Positions 13,288-13,305 of a stretch of 13,305 nucleotides of DNA are shown here, in pieces (positions within the stretch are counted from its first letter, which is position 1; each line of letters starts with the position of its first letter). The notes below the pieces were generated by a model. The model was not told the DNA's origin. It saw only the letters and a list, made by a program, of their open reading frames with translations, and did not search any database. A program made the translations under genes and the position numbers. Source of the stretch: Actinomycetes bacterium (GTDB lineage Bacteria; Actinomycetota; Coriobacteriia; WRKU01; WQUG01); assembly GCA_009785855.1 (NCBI GenBank), contig WQUG01000039.1:1-13305 (forward strand), given 5' to 3'.

Positions 13288-13305
13288 ATGGTCGCGGTTA
13301 TCGAA

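Overview
The window is bacterial, GC-rich DNA dominated by one long plus-strand operon for proton-translocating complex I, nuoA-B-CD-H-I-J-K-L-M-N (357-10005). The order is canonical, but the NADH-oxidising module nuoE-F-G is absent: nuoCD runs straight into nuoH. This is therefore an 11-subunit-type complex I, with NuoC and NuoD fused in one polypeptide, and its electron donor is not encoded here. The GC-rich codon use, the TTG/GTG starts, the HtrA-like protease with a long Pro/Ala-rich tail before its membrane anchor, and the NuoEFG-less complex fit an anaerobic or facultative actinobacterium (Coriobacteriia-like). That placement is an inference and was not tested.

Left edge (1-350): the first codons of a minus-strand YitT-like membrane protein, a hairpin, and a complete minus-strand tRNA-Thr(CGU). 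The tRNA promoter lies back to back with the presumed nuo promoter, which has a perfect TATAAT at 302-307. That promoter favours a TTG start for nuoA at 357.

Centre (357-10005): the nuo genes overlap or nearly touch (overlaps of 10, 26, 4, 1, 8 and 1 bases, then gaps or overlaps of 4 bases or fewer), so one transcript with translational coupling is likely. NuoB, CD and I form the peripheral arm, which passes electrons through N6a/N6b-type clusters to N2 and quinone. NuoA, H, J, K, L, M and N form the membrane arm. The key iron-sulfur Cys, quinone-site His/Tyr and antiporter Glu/Lys residues are present, so the complex looks functional.

Right (10006-13305): after nuoN there is a roughly 165-bp non-coding element bounded by a 27-bp inverted repeat (26/27 match) with a 36-nt near-palindrome inside it, of REP/MITE type. 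Next come a membrane-anchored HtrA-type serine protease with a PDZ domain and its terminator, and then a convergent AAA ATPase of the DUF4143 type on the minus strand. Upstream of the ATPase lies the least expected structure in the window. Three copies of a TTTCAGTTA/TAACTGAAA dyad (one perfect, one near-perfect, one degenerate) have centres exactly 40 bp apart, and they overlap or abut a good predicted promoter (TTGAAA, 17 bp, TACGAT). This suggests cooperative, probably autogenous, control of the ATPase. A minus-strand terminator at the right edge isolates this unit from the gene beyond.
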